5,640 bases of DNA from Aquificota bacterium (lineage in GTDB: Bacteria > Aquificota > Aquificia > Aquificales > Hydrogenothermaceae), in the NCBI GenBank assembly GCA_013153295.1, contig JAADEV010000091.1, positions 1 to 5,640 of the forward strand, in the 5' to 3' direction. This document shows, piece after piece, positions 1 through 5,640 of the stretch. Under the pieces are notes generated by a model. It worked only from the letters and a program-made list of their open reading frames with translations, did not search any database and was not told where the DNA came from. Within the stretch, counting starts at the first letter, position 1. Every line of letters begins with the position of its first letter. The position numbers and the translations under genes are program-made.

Positions 1-30
1 AAACTTTACAAAAACAAAAATATAAACAGC
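1..30 (-). repeat. Inverted repeat, left copy
   Basis: The reverse complement of these 30 bases matches 340-369 on the plus strand at 29 of 30 positions. The single difference (T here, C at 351) is in the third position of an Ile codon. Both copies are read in the same frame and encode [10 protein letters not shown]. The match ends abruptly at base 30 and flanking sequence beyond it is not similar. On the other side the repeat reaches the window edge, so its full length is unknown. Confidence 0.85.
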
Positions 31-96
31 CTCCTTCCCGTAGGAAAGGGAAACAAGGAATAACAGTGGTAAAAAAATCCTTAACAACGTATGCAT
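1..96 (-). CDS. N-terminus of an exported or membrane protein, truncated by the window edge
   Basis: The first 32 codons of a leftward gene are visible and the rest lies outside the window. The N-terminus (MHTLLRIFLPLLFLVSLSYG, then [12 protein letters not shown]) has a short n-region with one Arg, a hydrophobic Leu/Phe core and a Ser-rich end at Tyr19-Gly20, as expected of a Sec signal peptide or N-terminal anchor. The start is ATG at 96-94: GGAG (102-105) lies 5 nt upstream and a stronger AGGAGG (109-114) lies 12 nt upstream. An in-frame TGA at 141-139 with no start codon in between excludes a longer form. An ATG at 107-105 is out of frame and soon stops. Residues 23-32 ([10 protein letters not shown]) are identical to residues 31-40 of the protein encoded at 250-564. 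I do not recognise the family. The product is probably exported to the envelope; the function is unknown. Confidence 0.65.
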   Translation of the reverse strand, partial: MHTLLRIFLPLLFLVSLSYGKEAVYIFVFVKF

Positions 97-101
97 GATT
101 T

Positions 102-114
102 CTCCATTCCTCCT
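102..114 (-). promoter_or_regulatory. Ribosome binding site of the left-edge gene
   Basis: On the minus strand AAAAGGAGG (117-109) is followed by GGAG (105-102), then ATG at 96-94. The nearer GGAG has 5-nt spacing and the perfect AGGAGG has 12-nt spacing. Together they fix the start of an ORF that is too short within the window to be called by length. The ATG only 1 nt after AGGAGG (107-105) opens an ORF of about eight codons and is not a credible alternative. Confidence 0.6.
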
Positions 115-132
115 TTTATAAAATTTGTAGCT

Positions 133-161
133 ATTTTTTCACATAAATTTTAAGGTTTCAA
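133..161 (-). promoter_or_regulatory. Candidate sigma-70-type promoter for the left-edge gene
   Basis: On the minus strand a TTGAAA element (161-156, 5 of 6 matches to TTGACA) is followed after exactly 17 nt by AAAAAT (138-133, 4 of 6 matches to TATAAT), with TG one base upstream of it as in an extended -10. Transcription would start near 126 and give a leader of about 30 nt carrying the ribosome binding site. Elements, spacing and position agree, but AT-rich DNA yields such matches easily, so this is moderate evidence only. Confidence 0.4.
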
Positions 162-249
162 GTGGTGGCATATCATTCGACCATCTTATTAACTTTTCTC
201 TTAAAGATAAAAAAACATATTTCAGCTTTCCCATTATAAAATAAAAGCT

Positions 250-564
250 ATGGAAAAGATGGAAGGGTTAGTAAAAAGTAGGGGAAGGATAGTAAAAGTT
301 GTTAAGTTGTTGTTCCCTTTTATGTTAGGGGTGTGGGTTGCTGTTTATATCTTTGTTTTTGTAAAGTTTCCAAATGTGGCAAGGTTTGATGGTGGTGGTT
401 GTAAAGAAACTGCTGTGTTTTTCAACCTATTTATGGTTGTTTTACTTGTTCTGTTTGTCTCTTTCCGTATCTGGGTTTCTGTGGAAGAGGAATACCTAAA
501 GATACTAAAAAGGGGCATAAAGCCCCCTAATTTTACTCCTCACAGAAAGGACGGAGATACTTAG
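250..564 (+). CDS. Hypothetical small membrane protein, two predicted membrane helices
   Basis: This 104-residue ORF encodes a basic N-terminus (residues 1-19, rich in Lys and Arg), a hydrophobic helix at about 20-38, a short loop with Gly-Gly-Gly-Cys (48-51), a second hydrophobic helix at about 55-77, and a charged tail. By the positive-inside rule both ends would be cytoplasmic. I recognise no family. The codon mix (GTT, GTA, AGG, ATA) resembles its neighbours, which supports real coding. ATG 250 is the first start after an in-frame stop at 208-210, and a second ATG lies at 259. Neither has a good Shine-Dalgarno sequence; TATAAA at 235-240 could make the message nearly leaderless. The last 32 bp overlap the end of convergent rpoD, and the rpoD terminator hairpin lies inside this ORF. 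The missing ribosome binding site and the overlap are the main doubts. Confidence 0.5.
   Translation: MEKMEGLVKSRGRIVKVVKLLFPFMLGVWVAVYIFVFVKFPNVARFDGGGCKETAVFFNLFMVVLLVLFVSFRIWVSVEEEYLKILKRGIKPPNFTPHRKDGDT
340..369 (+). repeat. Inverted repeat, right copy
   Basis: This is the partner of 1-30, lying inside the 104-residue membrane protein gene at codons 31-40, at the end of its first predicted membrane helix. Similarity to the left copy begins at the GCT (Ala) codon and nothing upstream of it matches. Whether it continues past 369 cannot be judged, because the left copy stops at the window edge. Confidence 0.85.
507..528 (-). terminator. Intrinsic terminator of the dnaG-rpoD operon
   Basis: Read on the minus strand, GGGGC (526-522), a five-base loop and GCCCC (516-512) form a GC-rich stem, extended by a G-U and an A-U pair to about 7 bp. 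It runs directly into TTTTT (511-507). It begins 4 nt after the rpoD stop codon (535-533), a classic Rho-independent arrangement. On the plus strand the same hairpin is followed only by CTAATTTT, so it should terminate less well in that direction. Confidence 0.8.
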
Positions 565-2266
565 CCCTGTGTGGGTGTCTCAGTTTTCTAAGGGCTTTTG
601 CCTCTATCTGTCTTATCCTTTCCCTTGTTACACCGAACTTTTTACCTACCTGCTCAAGGGTGTATTCTGTATCATCTTCCAGCCCAAATCTGTATCTTAA
701 TACCTGCTCTTCCCTTTCTGTTAATGTTGATAACACTTCCTCAAGCTGTTGTCTTAATGCCTGTCTTAGGACATACTGCTCTGGGGATAGGACTGTTTTG
801 TCCTCTATAAAATCACCTAAGTGGGATTCATCATCATCACCTATAGGTGTTTCTAAGGATATAGGCTCCTGTGATGTTCTTAGTATCTTTCTTACCTTTT
901 CGGCGGGCATTCCCACCTTTTTGGCTATCTCCTCAGGGGTTGGCTCCCTTCCAAGCTCCTGAACCATAGACCTTGCTACCCTTACCAGTTTGTTTATCGT
1001 TTCTATCATATGGACTGGTATTCTTATTGTTCTTGCTTGGTCGGCTATAGCCCTTGTTATAGCCTGTCTAATCCACCAAGTTGCGTATGTGGAGAATTTG
1101 TATCCCTTTTTGTAATCAAACTTATCAACGGCTTTCATAAGTCCTATATTCCCTTCCTGTATAAGGTCTAAAAACTGTAATCCCCTATTTGTGTATTTCT
1201 TTGCTATGGATACAACCAGTCTAAGGTTTGATTGGACAATTTTCTGTTTTGTTTCGTTAACTTCCCTTCTACCTTCCTGTATGATGTTTATAACATGCTC
1301 AAACTCTGTTGGAACAGTTCCTATTTTTTCCCTTAGCTCTTTTATCTCTTCCCTTAGTTTTAATGTTTCTGTTCTTAGTATCTCAAACCTTCCAAAGGAC
1401 AGTCCGTTTTCCTCTATCTTTTTAAGTAGCTCTGGGTCGCTGTAATCCCCTTTAAGTAGCTTTTCCACATCTGGGTCTATCTTTTGCAGTTTCTTTATCC
1501 TTTTGTTTAGGTCTTTTTCCTTTCTCTTTAGCTTCATATACAGGTCTCTAAGCTCATCTGCTATTTTGTCTAACTTTGTAAATTTAATGTTTAAACTTTT
1601 TATAAATCTGTTTACCCTTGCGTGTTTTTTTAGGAATTCCATTTTTAGCTGTTGGTTGTTCGGGTCTTCCTCAAGGGCTTTCTCTAAATCTTTAAGCTCT
1701 TTATACATTTTTGCCAGTTCAAGCCCCTTTGCTATAAACTCCTGTGTAAGGCTGTCCATTACTTCCGTTTCGTCGTTCTCATCTTCCATCTCGTTTTGGC
1801 TGTCTATGTTTATTAAATCCTTCAGCTTCATCTTCCCATCTGCTATTTTTGCCCATTCATCAAGTAGCCTTTCTGCAAAGAAAGATGTTCTAAGTAGTCC
1901 CCTAAATACCTTTTTCCTTGCCCTTTCTATCTCCTTGGCAAGCATTATCTCTTCCTGTCTGGTAAGTAGTGGGATTTTTCCCATCTCCTTTAGATACAGT
2001 TTTACCGGGTCATCTGTTTTTGACCAAGCGTCATCAGACAGGTTAATCCCCAGATGTTCACTCTCCCCGTAAAACTCCTCAGGTTTCCCCTCTTCAATTA
2101 CATCAATGTTTAGCTCGTTGAGATACTCAATAAGCTGTTCCAGATGTTTTTCTGAAAGGAGGATGTCTTCGTTAATCACCTCAGAAAGCTCCTGATAGGT
2201 GATATAGCCCTTTTCTTTGGCTAATAGGATTACTTTTTGGACATCGTCCCTTTCGTGCATCATCAT
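533..2266 (-). CDS. rpoD: Primary RNA polymerase sigma factor (sigma-70/RpoD)
   Basis: This 577-residue protein is the housekeeping sigma factor, which directs core RNA polymerase to -35/-10 promoters and opens the DNA. Visible in order: an N-terminal region 1.1-like domain (about 5-60); region 1.2 (about 86-118, [20 protein letters not shown]); a charged, largely helical non-conserved region (about 120-325); region 2 (about 340-415), with [12 protein letters not shown] at 347-358 and the -10-melting segment [19 protein letters not shown] at 389-407; region 3 (about 416-490); and region 4, with the -35-binding helix-turn-helix at about 535-563 ([20 protein letters not shown]). Region 1.1 and the long non-conserved insert mark a group 1 sigma rather than an alternative one. 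Length is normal. It lies 8 nt downstream of dnaG and is presumably cotranscribed. Three consecutive ATG codons (2266-2258) leave the exact start ambiguous by one or two residues. Confidence 0.98.
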   Translation of the reverse strand: MMMHERDDVQKVILLAKEKGYITYQELSEVINEDILLSEKHLEQLIEYLNELNIDVIEEGKPEEFYGESEHLGINLSDDAWSKTDDPVKLYLKEMGKIPLLTRQEEIMLAKEIERARKKVFRGLLRTSFFAERLLDEWAKIADGKMKLKDLINIDSQNEMEDENDETEVMDSLTQEFIAKGLELAKMYKELKDLEKALEEDPNNQQLKMEFLKKHARVNRFIKSLNIKFTKLDKIADELRDLYMKLKRKEKDLNKRIKKLQKIDPDVEKLLKGDYSDPELLKKIEENGLSFGRFEILRTETLKLREEIKELREKIGTVPTEFEHVINIIQEGRREVNETKQKIVQSNLRLVVSIAKKYTNRGLQFLDLIQEGNIGLMKAVDKFDYKKGYKFSTYATWWIRQAITRAIADQARTIRIPVHMIETINKLVRVARSMVQELGREPTPEEIAKKVGMPAEKVRKILRTSQEPISLETPIGDDDESHLGDFIEDKTVLSPEQYVLRQALRQQLEEVLSTLTEREEQVLRYRFGLEDDTEYTLEQVGKKFGVTRERIRQIEAKALRKLRHPHRAKYLRPFCEE

Positions 2267-2269
2267 CTT

Positions 2270-2284
2270 TCCTGTTATCCTCCT
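2270..2284 (-). promoter_or_regulatory. rpoD ribosome binding site overlapping the end of dnaG
   Basis: On the minus strand AGGAGG (2284-2279) is formed by the last dnaG codons (Ile-Gly-Gly) just before its TAA (2277-2275). A second purine run, AGGA (2273-2270), follows. AGGAGG is 12 nt from the first of three ATGs; AGGA is 3, 6 or 9 nt from the first, second or third. The arrangement suggests that ribosomes finishing dnaG help initiate rpoD. The second or third ATG may be the true start. Confidence 0.65.
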
Positions 2285-3888
2285 ATATTTGTGGGATTTT
2301 TTTCTTCAAGTTCTGACATAAAAAGGATTTCAAGTTTTTTCTGTTCCTTTTGCCAGAGTTTGTGGAGTTTGTTTAAGGCGTATAAGGTGGATTGTGGGTC
2401 TGATGGTATTTCCAGTTTTAAAATCTCCTGCAAGTCTTCCACTTCCCCGTTGTTAAGTATTGTGTCAACTAAATATAAAAAGTAAGGTGAACCTTTTATT
2501 TTATCAAAATCATTGAAATTATTCAATATTTCGTCCCGATGTAAAAGTAGCCCCTTCAGTATAAGTTTTTCGTTAAATGATAGTTTTTTCAAATCTATAT
2601 CCTTCTCTTCCTCTTCCAGTTGTGCCTTACTGTGGTCTAATGTTTTTTCTTCAACCTGTAGCAGGCTAATTGGTATCCCTGTAGCCTCTGACAACTGTTG
2701 CAAATAAAAAGCCTGCTCAGTTTTTTTCGGTATATATGAAACAATACTAAGATATAAATCTAATAGCTCTTTTCTCTTTTTCAAATCCTTTTGTTTCTTC
2801 ATACTTTGTATTAGGAAAAGTAGGAAGTTTTCCGCCTTTGATAAGGTCTCTTTTACTTTTGTATATCCTTCCTTTGCCAGTTCATCAGGGTCTTTTTTAT
2901 CAAGTGGGCAGTAAAGTGGTTCTATACCATTTTGTAGTAGGATTTTACAGGCATTTATAACCGCCTTTTTACCAGCTTTATCACTATCAAACATAAGTAT
3001 TGCTTTTTTAATAAACTTTGAAAGTAGCTTACCGTGTTCAGGTGTCATTGCTGTCCCAAGGGTGGCTACCACATTTTTAACCCCTATCTGGTAAAGGGAA
3101 ATCATATCCATATAACCTTCCACTACTATCCCTTCCTTCTTCTCCCGTAGACTGTCCTTTGCCTCATAAAAGCCGTATAAAACTTTACCTTTTGAGTAAA
3201 TCTTTGTTTCTGGGGAGTTTATATACTTCGGTTCCCTCCCGTCTATACTCCTTCCACCAAAGGCTACAACCCTACCTTTATAATCCTTTATAGGAAAGAT
3301 AACCCTACCCCTAAAAATATCGTAAAACTTCCCGTCTTCTTTAATGGATACTAAGCCAACCTCTTTAAGTTCATCTACAGATATTCCCTCTTTCTGGATA
3401 AATTCCCTAAGGGCTGTCTGGTCTGTAGGTGAGTAGCCTATCTCAAACTTTTCCACTGTTGTTGGAAGTATTCCCCTTTTCCTAATATACTCTTTCCCCT
3501 GTGGGGATTTTTTAAGCTGTTCTTTGTAAAACTCTTTTATCTTTTCTGTTATTTGGAGTAATCTTTGTGTTTGTTGGTTATTTTGGCTGTTTTTTGTGTA
3601 TTTTACAGGGATATTATACTTTTCAGCTAACTTTACAACTGCATCTGCAAAGGAAAGCCCTTCATACTCCATAACAAAGGTTAAAGCTGTTCCACTTTTA
3701 CCACAACCGAAACATTTAAAAATATTTTTGTGTGGGGAGACTATAAAGGAAGGGGTTTTTTCTGTATGGAATGGGCAGAGGGCTTTGTAGTTAGAACCTG
3801 TTTTTTCAAGGGGTAAATACTGGGAAACCACATCGTAAACATTGGCAACCCTTAAAACTTCCTCTACCGTTTCAGGGGATATAGCCAT
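2275..3888 (-). CDS. dnaG: DNA primase
   Basis: This 537-residue DnaG makes the short RNA primers for lagging-strand synthesis at the replication fork. The N-terminal zinc-binding domain has Cys38, His41, Cys59 and Cys62 (LCPFH and FKCFGCG). The catalytic core includes GRVIFPI (194-200), FGGRSI (210-215) and the conserved PKYINSPET segment (220-228). The Toprim fold has the acidic residues Glu257 (VEGYMD), Asp301 and Asp303 (MFDSDKAG). Residues from about 430 form the divergent, helical C-terminus, which in this family contacts the DnaB helicase. Length is within the usual range (E. coli is 581). The start ATG at 3888-3886 has GGAG (3897-3894) 5 nt upstream. It is the first gene of the dnaG-rpoD operon; no rpsU lies upstream, where folP diverges instead. 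All key residues are present. Confidence 0.98.
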   Translation of the reverse strand: MAISPETVEEVLRVANVYDVVSQYLPLEKTGSNYKALCPFHTEKTPSFIVSPHKNIFKCFGCGKSGTALTFVMEYEGLSFADAVVKLAEKYNIPVKYTKNSQNNQQTQRLLQITEKIKEFYKEQLKKSPQGKEYIRKRGILPTTVEKFEIGYSPTDQTALREFIQKEGISVDELKEVGLVSIKEDGKFYDIFRGRVIFPIKDYKGRVVAFGGRSIDGREPKYINSPETKIYSKGKVLYGFYEAKDSLREKKEGIVVEGYMDMISLYQIGVKNVVATLGTAMTPEHGKLLSKFIKKAILMFDSDKAGKKAVINACKILLQNGIEPLYCPLDKKDPDELAKEGYTKVKETLSKAENFLLFLIQSMKKQKDLKKRKELLDLYLSIVSYIPKKTEQAFYLQQLSEATGIPISLLQVEEKTLDHSKAQLEEEEKDIDLKKLSFNEKLILKGLLLHRDEILNNFNDFDKIKGSPYFLYLVDTILNNGEVEDLQEILKLEIPSDPQSTLYALNKLHKLWQKEQKKLEILFMSELEEKNPTNIGG

Positions 3889-3914
3889 TTACTCTCCGTG
3901 GAATACTTTATTTA

Positions 3915-3948
3915 ATCTTAAATTTAAACGAAAATTTTTTAAAAGCAA
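3915..3948 (-). promoter_or_regulatory. Possible promoter region for dnaG-rpoD
   Basis: The promoter of the leftward operon should lie in this 112-bp divergent gap. The best minus-strand pairs are weak: TTGCTT (3948-3943) with TAAATT (3926-3921) at 16-nt spacing, or TTTAAA (3943-3938) with TAAGAT (3920-3915) at 17-nt spacing. Either gives a leader of about 20 nt. The run of A and T tracts at 3931-3944 could bend the DNA. The location is likely right; the exact elements are uncertain. Confidence 0.25.
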
Positions 3949-3977
3949 TTGAACTAAATCATAATATAATTTATTAG
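3949..3977 (+). promoter_or_regulatory. Candidate promoter for folP-cdaA
   Basis: A perfect TATAAT lies at 3965-3970 but has no good -35 at 16-18 nt. TTGAAC (3949-3954, 4 of 6 matches to TTGACA) is only 10 nt from it, but is 17 nt from TATTAG (3972-3977, 4 of 6). Either reading puts the transcription start at about 3977-3985, leaving a short leader with GAGG (3991-3994) 6 nt before the folP ATG. Which -10 is used cannot be settled from sequence. Confidence 0.4.
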
Positions 3978-4000
3978 AAATTAATAATCTGAGGTGTGTA

Positions 4001-5068
4001 ATGGCTTTTTCTGTCCATATAGTAGAAACTGAAAAACCGGTTTACAAGGTTGTTTTTTCCGACCCACTTTTAGAACCTGTTGAGGTTTCAGATGAGGAGG
4101 ATATAAAACAGGTTATACAAAGGTTAAAGGGGGAAGGTAAGGTTGAACTGGCAAAGGAGTTGGCACAAAGGTGGGTAAATATCCATAAAAACAGCTTTAA
4201 ACTAAACCACAAAGGGAGATTTTTAAACATAGGACAGAAAACAGCTGTAATGGGAATTCTTAATATTACCCCAAACTCCTTTTCTGATGGGGGGGAGTAT
4301 TACGGTGATATTGATAAGGCTGTTAAAAGGGCTGAGGAGATGCTATCTGAAGGGGCAAACATTATAGATGTGGGAGGTGAGTCAACCAGACCGGGGGCTG
4401 AACCTGTGGACAAAGAAGAGGAGATAAGAAGGGTAGTCCCTGTTATACAGGCTGTTAGAAAACAGCTTGGGGATAGCTTTTTAATATCAGTTGATACATA
4501 CAAGTCTGAAGTGGCAAAGGCTTCCCTTGATGTTGGGGCTGATATTGTAAACGATATAAGTGGTATGACCTTTGACCCTAAAATAGCAGATGTGGTGGCT
4601 GAGTATGACTGTTTAATTGTTGTAAACCACACAAGGGGCAGACCACAAACGATGCAGAAAAATGTTTACTACAACGATGTTGTGTGGGAGGTGATACAGT
4701 TTTTAGACAAGCAGATTGAGTATGGGGTTTCAAAGGGGATAAAAAGGGACAGGTTTATAGTTGACCCGGGTATAGGCTTCGGTAAGTATGTGGAACATAA
4801 TGTTGAGATTATAAAAAGATTAAAAGAGTTTAAGGTTTTAGGTCTTCCTATAATGGTAGGTATATCCAGAAAATCCTTTATAGGGGCTATACTTAAAAAC
4901 CTTGCAAAAAGGGGGGAGACAGACCCTAAGGACAGGGTTGCAGGTTCACTTGGGGCTACAGGAATAGCTGTTTTAAACGGGGCAGGTATAGTTAGAACCC
5001 ACGATGTAAAAGAAACTGTAGATTTCTTAACAGTAATGGACACCATAAGGGGATACAGGCTTGTTTGA
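4001..5068 (+). CDS. folP: Dihydropteroate synthase with an N-terminal extension
   Basis: The enzyme condenses 6-hydroxymethyl-7,8-dihydropterin diphosphate with p-aminobenzoate to dihydropteroate in cytoplasmic folate synthesis. The TIM-barrel domain covers about residues 80-355 and has the family motifs: GILNITPNSFSDGG (85-98, Asn88), GGESTRPGA (125-133), VDTYK (164-168, Asp165), NDIS (184-187), DPGIGFGK (255-262), GISRKSF (287-293, Lys291) and VRTHDV (331-336, Arg332 and His334). The usual MHxxGxPxxMQ segment reads NHTRGRPQTMQ (209-219), with Asn in place of Met. The protein is 355 residues against about 280 for the typical enzyme; the excess is an unassigned N-terminal segment of about 75 residues. 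The start ATG has GAGG 6 nt upstream. The gene diverges from dnaG and its last 8 bp overlap the cdaA start, so the two are probably cotranscribed and coupled. Confidence 0.96.
   Translation: MAFSVHIVETEKPVYKVVFSDPLLEPVEVSDEEDIKQVIQRLKGEGKVELAKELAQRWVNIHKNSFKLNHKGRFLNIGQKTAVMGILNITPNSFSDGGEYYGDIDKAVKRAEEMLSEGANIIDVGGESTRPGAEPVDKEEEIRRVVPVIQAVRKQLGDSFLISVDTYKSEVAKASLDVGADIVNDISGMTFDPKIADVVAEYDCLIVVNHTRGRPQTMQKNVYYNDVVWEVIQFLDKQIEYGVSKGIKRDRFIVDPGIGFGKYVEHNVEIIKRLKEFKVLGLPIMVGISRKSFIGAILKNLAKRGETDPKDRVAGSLGATGIAVLNGAGIVRTHDVKETVDFLTVMDTIRGYRLV
5049..5063 (+). promoter_or_regulatory. Ribosome binding site and TTG start of cdaA inside the folP end
   Basis: GGGGA (5049-5053) lies 7 nt before TTG at 5061-5063. 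The cdaA frame has a TAA at 5046-5048, so nothing further upstream can serve as start. No in-frame ATG occurs anywhere from 5061 to the window end. The TTG, with a well-spaced Shine-Dalgarno and the expected CdaA N-terminus directly after it, is therefore the most likely start codon. Confidence 0.7.
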
Positions 5069-5640
5069 TAATATAGACTGGCTTATAAATACGATAAAGT
5101 CTATAAAGATAAACGATATTATTGATATTCTCCTTGTTGCCACGATTATATACTACCTCCTTAAGTTTATCATTGGGACAAGGGGCTGGCAGATACTAAT
5201 AGGTCTGTTTTTCCTCCTTTTCCTCTGGCTTGCGGCAAAAATATTCCACCTTACCACAATAGAGTGGATTTTTGACAACCTGTGGAGTATAGGGATTTTT
5301 ATACTAATTGTGGTTTTCCAACCTGAGATAAGAAGGGGACTGGCAAAGATAGGGGAAAGGGGCTTTTTCCGTTCCTCCCTACTATCTAAGAAAAAAACTA
5401 TAGATGAGATAATCAGGGCGGCAACATTCTTAGCAGAAAGGAAGATAGGGGCTTTAATAGTATTTGAAAGGAATATAGACCTTGAAAACTACACAGAAGG
5501 GTGTGTAAAGTTAAATGCAGAGGTATCTTTGGAACTTTTAATAACAATATTTATACCCCAGACACCTTTACACGACGGGGCTGTAATAATAAGGGACAGG
5601 GAAATAGTGTCTGCCAGATGTTTTTTACCACTGACAATAA
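5061..5640 (+). CDS. cdaA: CdaA-type membrane diadenylate cyclase, 3'-truncated by the window edge
   Basis: The first 193 codons are visible and the frame is open to the window end. CdaA (also DacA/YbbP) makes cyclic di-AMP from two ATP. Three hydrophobic helices at about residues 21-38, 43-60 and 69-86 anchor the protein, followed by the hallmark FQPEIRRGL (86-94) and a linker helix. The DAC catalytic domain starts near 112 and includes IGALIVFER (129-137), SLELL (156-160) and PLHDGAVII (169-177) with the DGA motif at 172-174. The RHR motif expected downstream would lie outside the window. Compared with my recollection of other CdaA proteins, the usual ETG before the SxELL helix reads EGC (146-148). 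Start is TTG, overlapping folP by 8 bp. A cdaR/glmM-type neighbour might follow, but that cannot be seen here. Confidence 0.92.
   Translation, partial: MFDNIDWLINTIKSIKINDIIDILLVATIIYYLLKFIIGTRGWQILIGLFFLLFLWLAAKIFHLTTIEWIFDNLWSIGIFILIVVFQPEIRRGLAKIGERGFFRSSLLSKKKTIDEIIRAATFLAERKIGALIVFERNIDLENYTEGCVKLNAEVSLELLITIFIPQTPLHDGAVIIRDREIVSARCFLPLTI

Larger units (their letters stand above)
97..249. other. Divergent intergenic region
   Basis: This 153-bp AT-rich gap separates the left-edge gene from the small membrane protein gene. It holds the leftward promoter and ribosome binding site described separately. For the rightward gene I see only TATAAA (235-240) with no matching -35 and no Shine-Dalgarno. 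The minus strand also carries a 31-codon ORF (234-139) with no ribosome binding site. I find no convincing structured RNA or operator. Confidence 0.6.

Noticed and set aside
94..107. ATG at 107-105 as start of the left-edge gene
   Set aside because: It is 1 nt from AGGAGG and out of frame with the signal peptide; its ORF stops after about eight codons.
233..238. A perfect TATAAT on the minus strand
   Set aside because: No acceptable -35 at the right distance (CATCTT at 17 nt). The TTGAAA/AAAAAT pair closer to the left-edge gene fits better.
563..599. AGCCCT and AGGGCT followed by TTTT on the plus strand, a possible terminator for the small membrane protein gene
   Set aside because: The stem is only 6 bp with a 22-nt loop and lies in well-conserved rpoD codons, so it is probably coincidental.
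2463..2468. A perfect TTGACA on the minus strand inside dnaG, upstream of rpoD, as a possible internal rpoD promoter
   Set aside because: No -10-like sequence lies at 15-19 nt downstream (the 17-nt position reads GAAGTG), and the bases are ordinary dnaG codons.
598..2485. Ser/Phe-rich plus-strand ORFs opposite rpoD and dnaG, such as the one at 1503-2072
   Set aside because: They are antisense shadows of strongly conserved genes, with low-complexity composition and no ribosome binding sites.
3901..3990. AT-rich divergent gap as a possible replication origin or CRISPR leader next to dnaG
   Set aside because: At about 110 bp it is too short, and I see no DnaA-box cluster or spaced repeats. Divergent promoters explain it.
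4042..5046. Minus-strand ORFs opposite folP
   Set aside because: They mirror conserved folP codons, are Ser/Thr/Pro-rich and have no family resemblance or start signals.

Overview
The window looks like chromosomal DNA from a thermophilic bacterium, most plausibly an Aquificota of the Hydrogenothermaceae type (Sulfurihydrogenibium/Persephonella-like). The basis is AT-rich DNA, Ile and Arg mostly encoded by ATA and AGG/AGA, Lys/Glu/Ile-rich proteins, and clear core genes: a primary sigma factor, primase, dihydropteroate synthase and a CdaA-type diadenylate cyclase. The lineage is an inference from composition and recollection; nothing here proves it.

Layout, left to right. (1) Bases 1-96, minus strand: the first 32 codons of a gene running off the left edge. 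It encodes a signal peptide and has a good ribosome binding site and a reasonable promoter. (2) Bases 97-249: a divergent intergenic region. (3) Bases 250-564, plus strand: an unrecognised 104-residue protein with two predicted membrane helices. Its 3' end runs 32 bp into the end of rpoD, and a hairpin that looks like the rpoD terminator lies inside its coding sequence. Genes (1) and (3) share a 30-bp stretch, 29/30 identical, as inverted copies read in the same frame. (4) Bases 533-3888, minus strand: a dnaG-rpoD operon with 8 nt between the genes; the rpoD ribosome binding site lies in the last dnaG codons. (5) Bases 3889-4000: a short AT-rich divergent promoter region. (6) Bases 4001-5640, plus strand: folP, then a cdaA-type gene that starts with TTG inside the end of folP and runs off the right edge.

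Functionally, dnaG-rpoD couples replication priming with housekeeping transcription initiation, a reduced form of the rpsU-dnaG-rpoD operon known in proteobacteria. The folP-cdaA pair couples folate synthesis with synthesis of c-di-AMP, a nucleotide messenger linked to osmotic and cell-wall homeostasis. All the large genes are standard housekeeping genes. The least explained part is the left 600 bp: two small uncharacterised genes sharing a repeat, with one overlapping rpoD. I see no CRISPR array, insertion sequence, tRNA or rRNA, and no clear sign of an undescribed multi-gene system.
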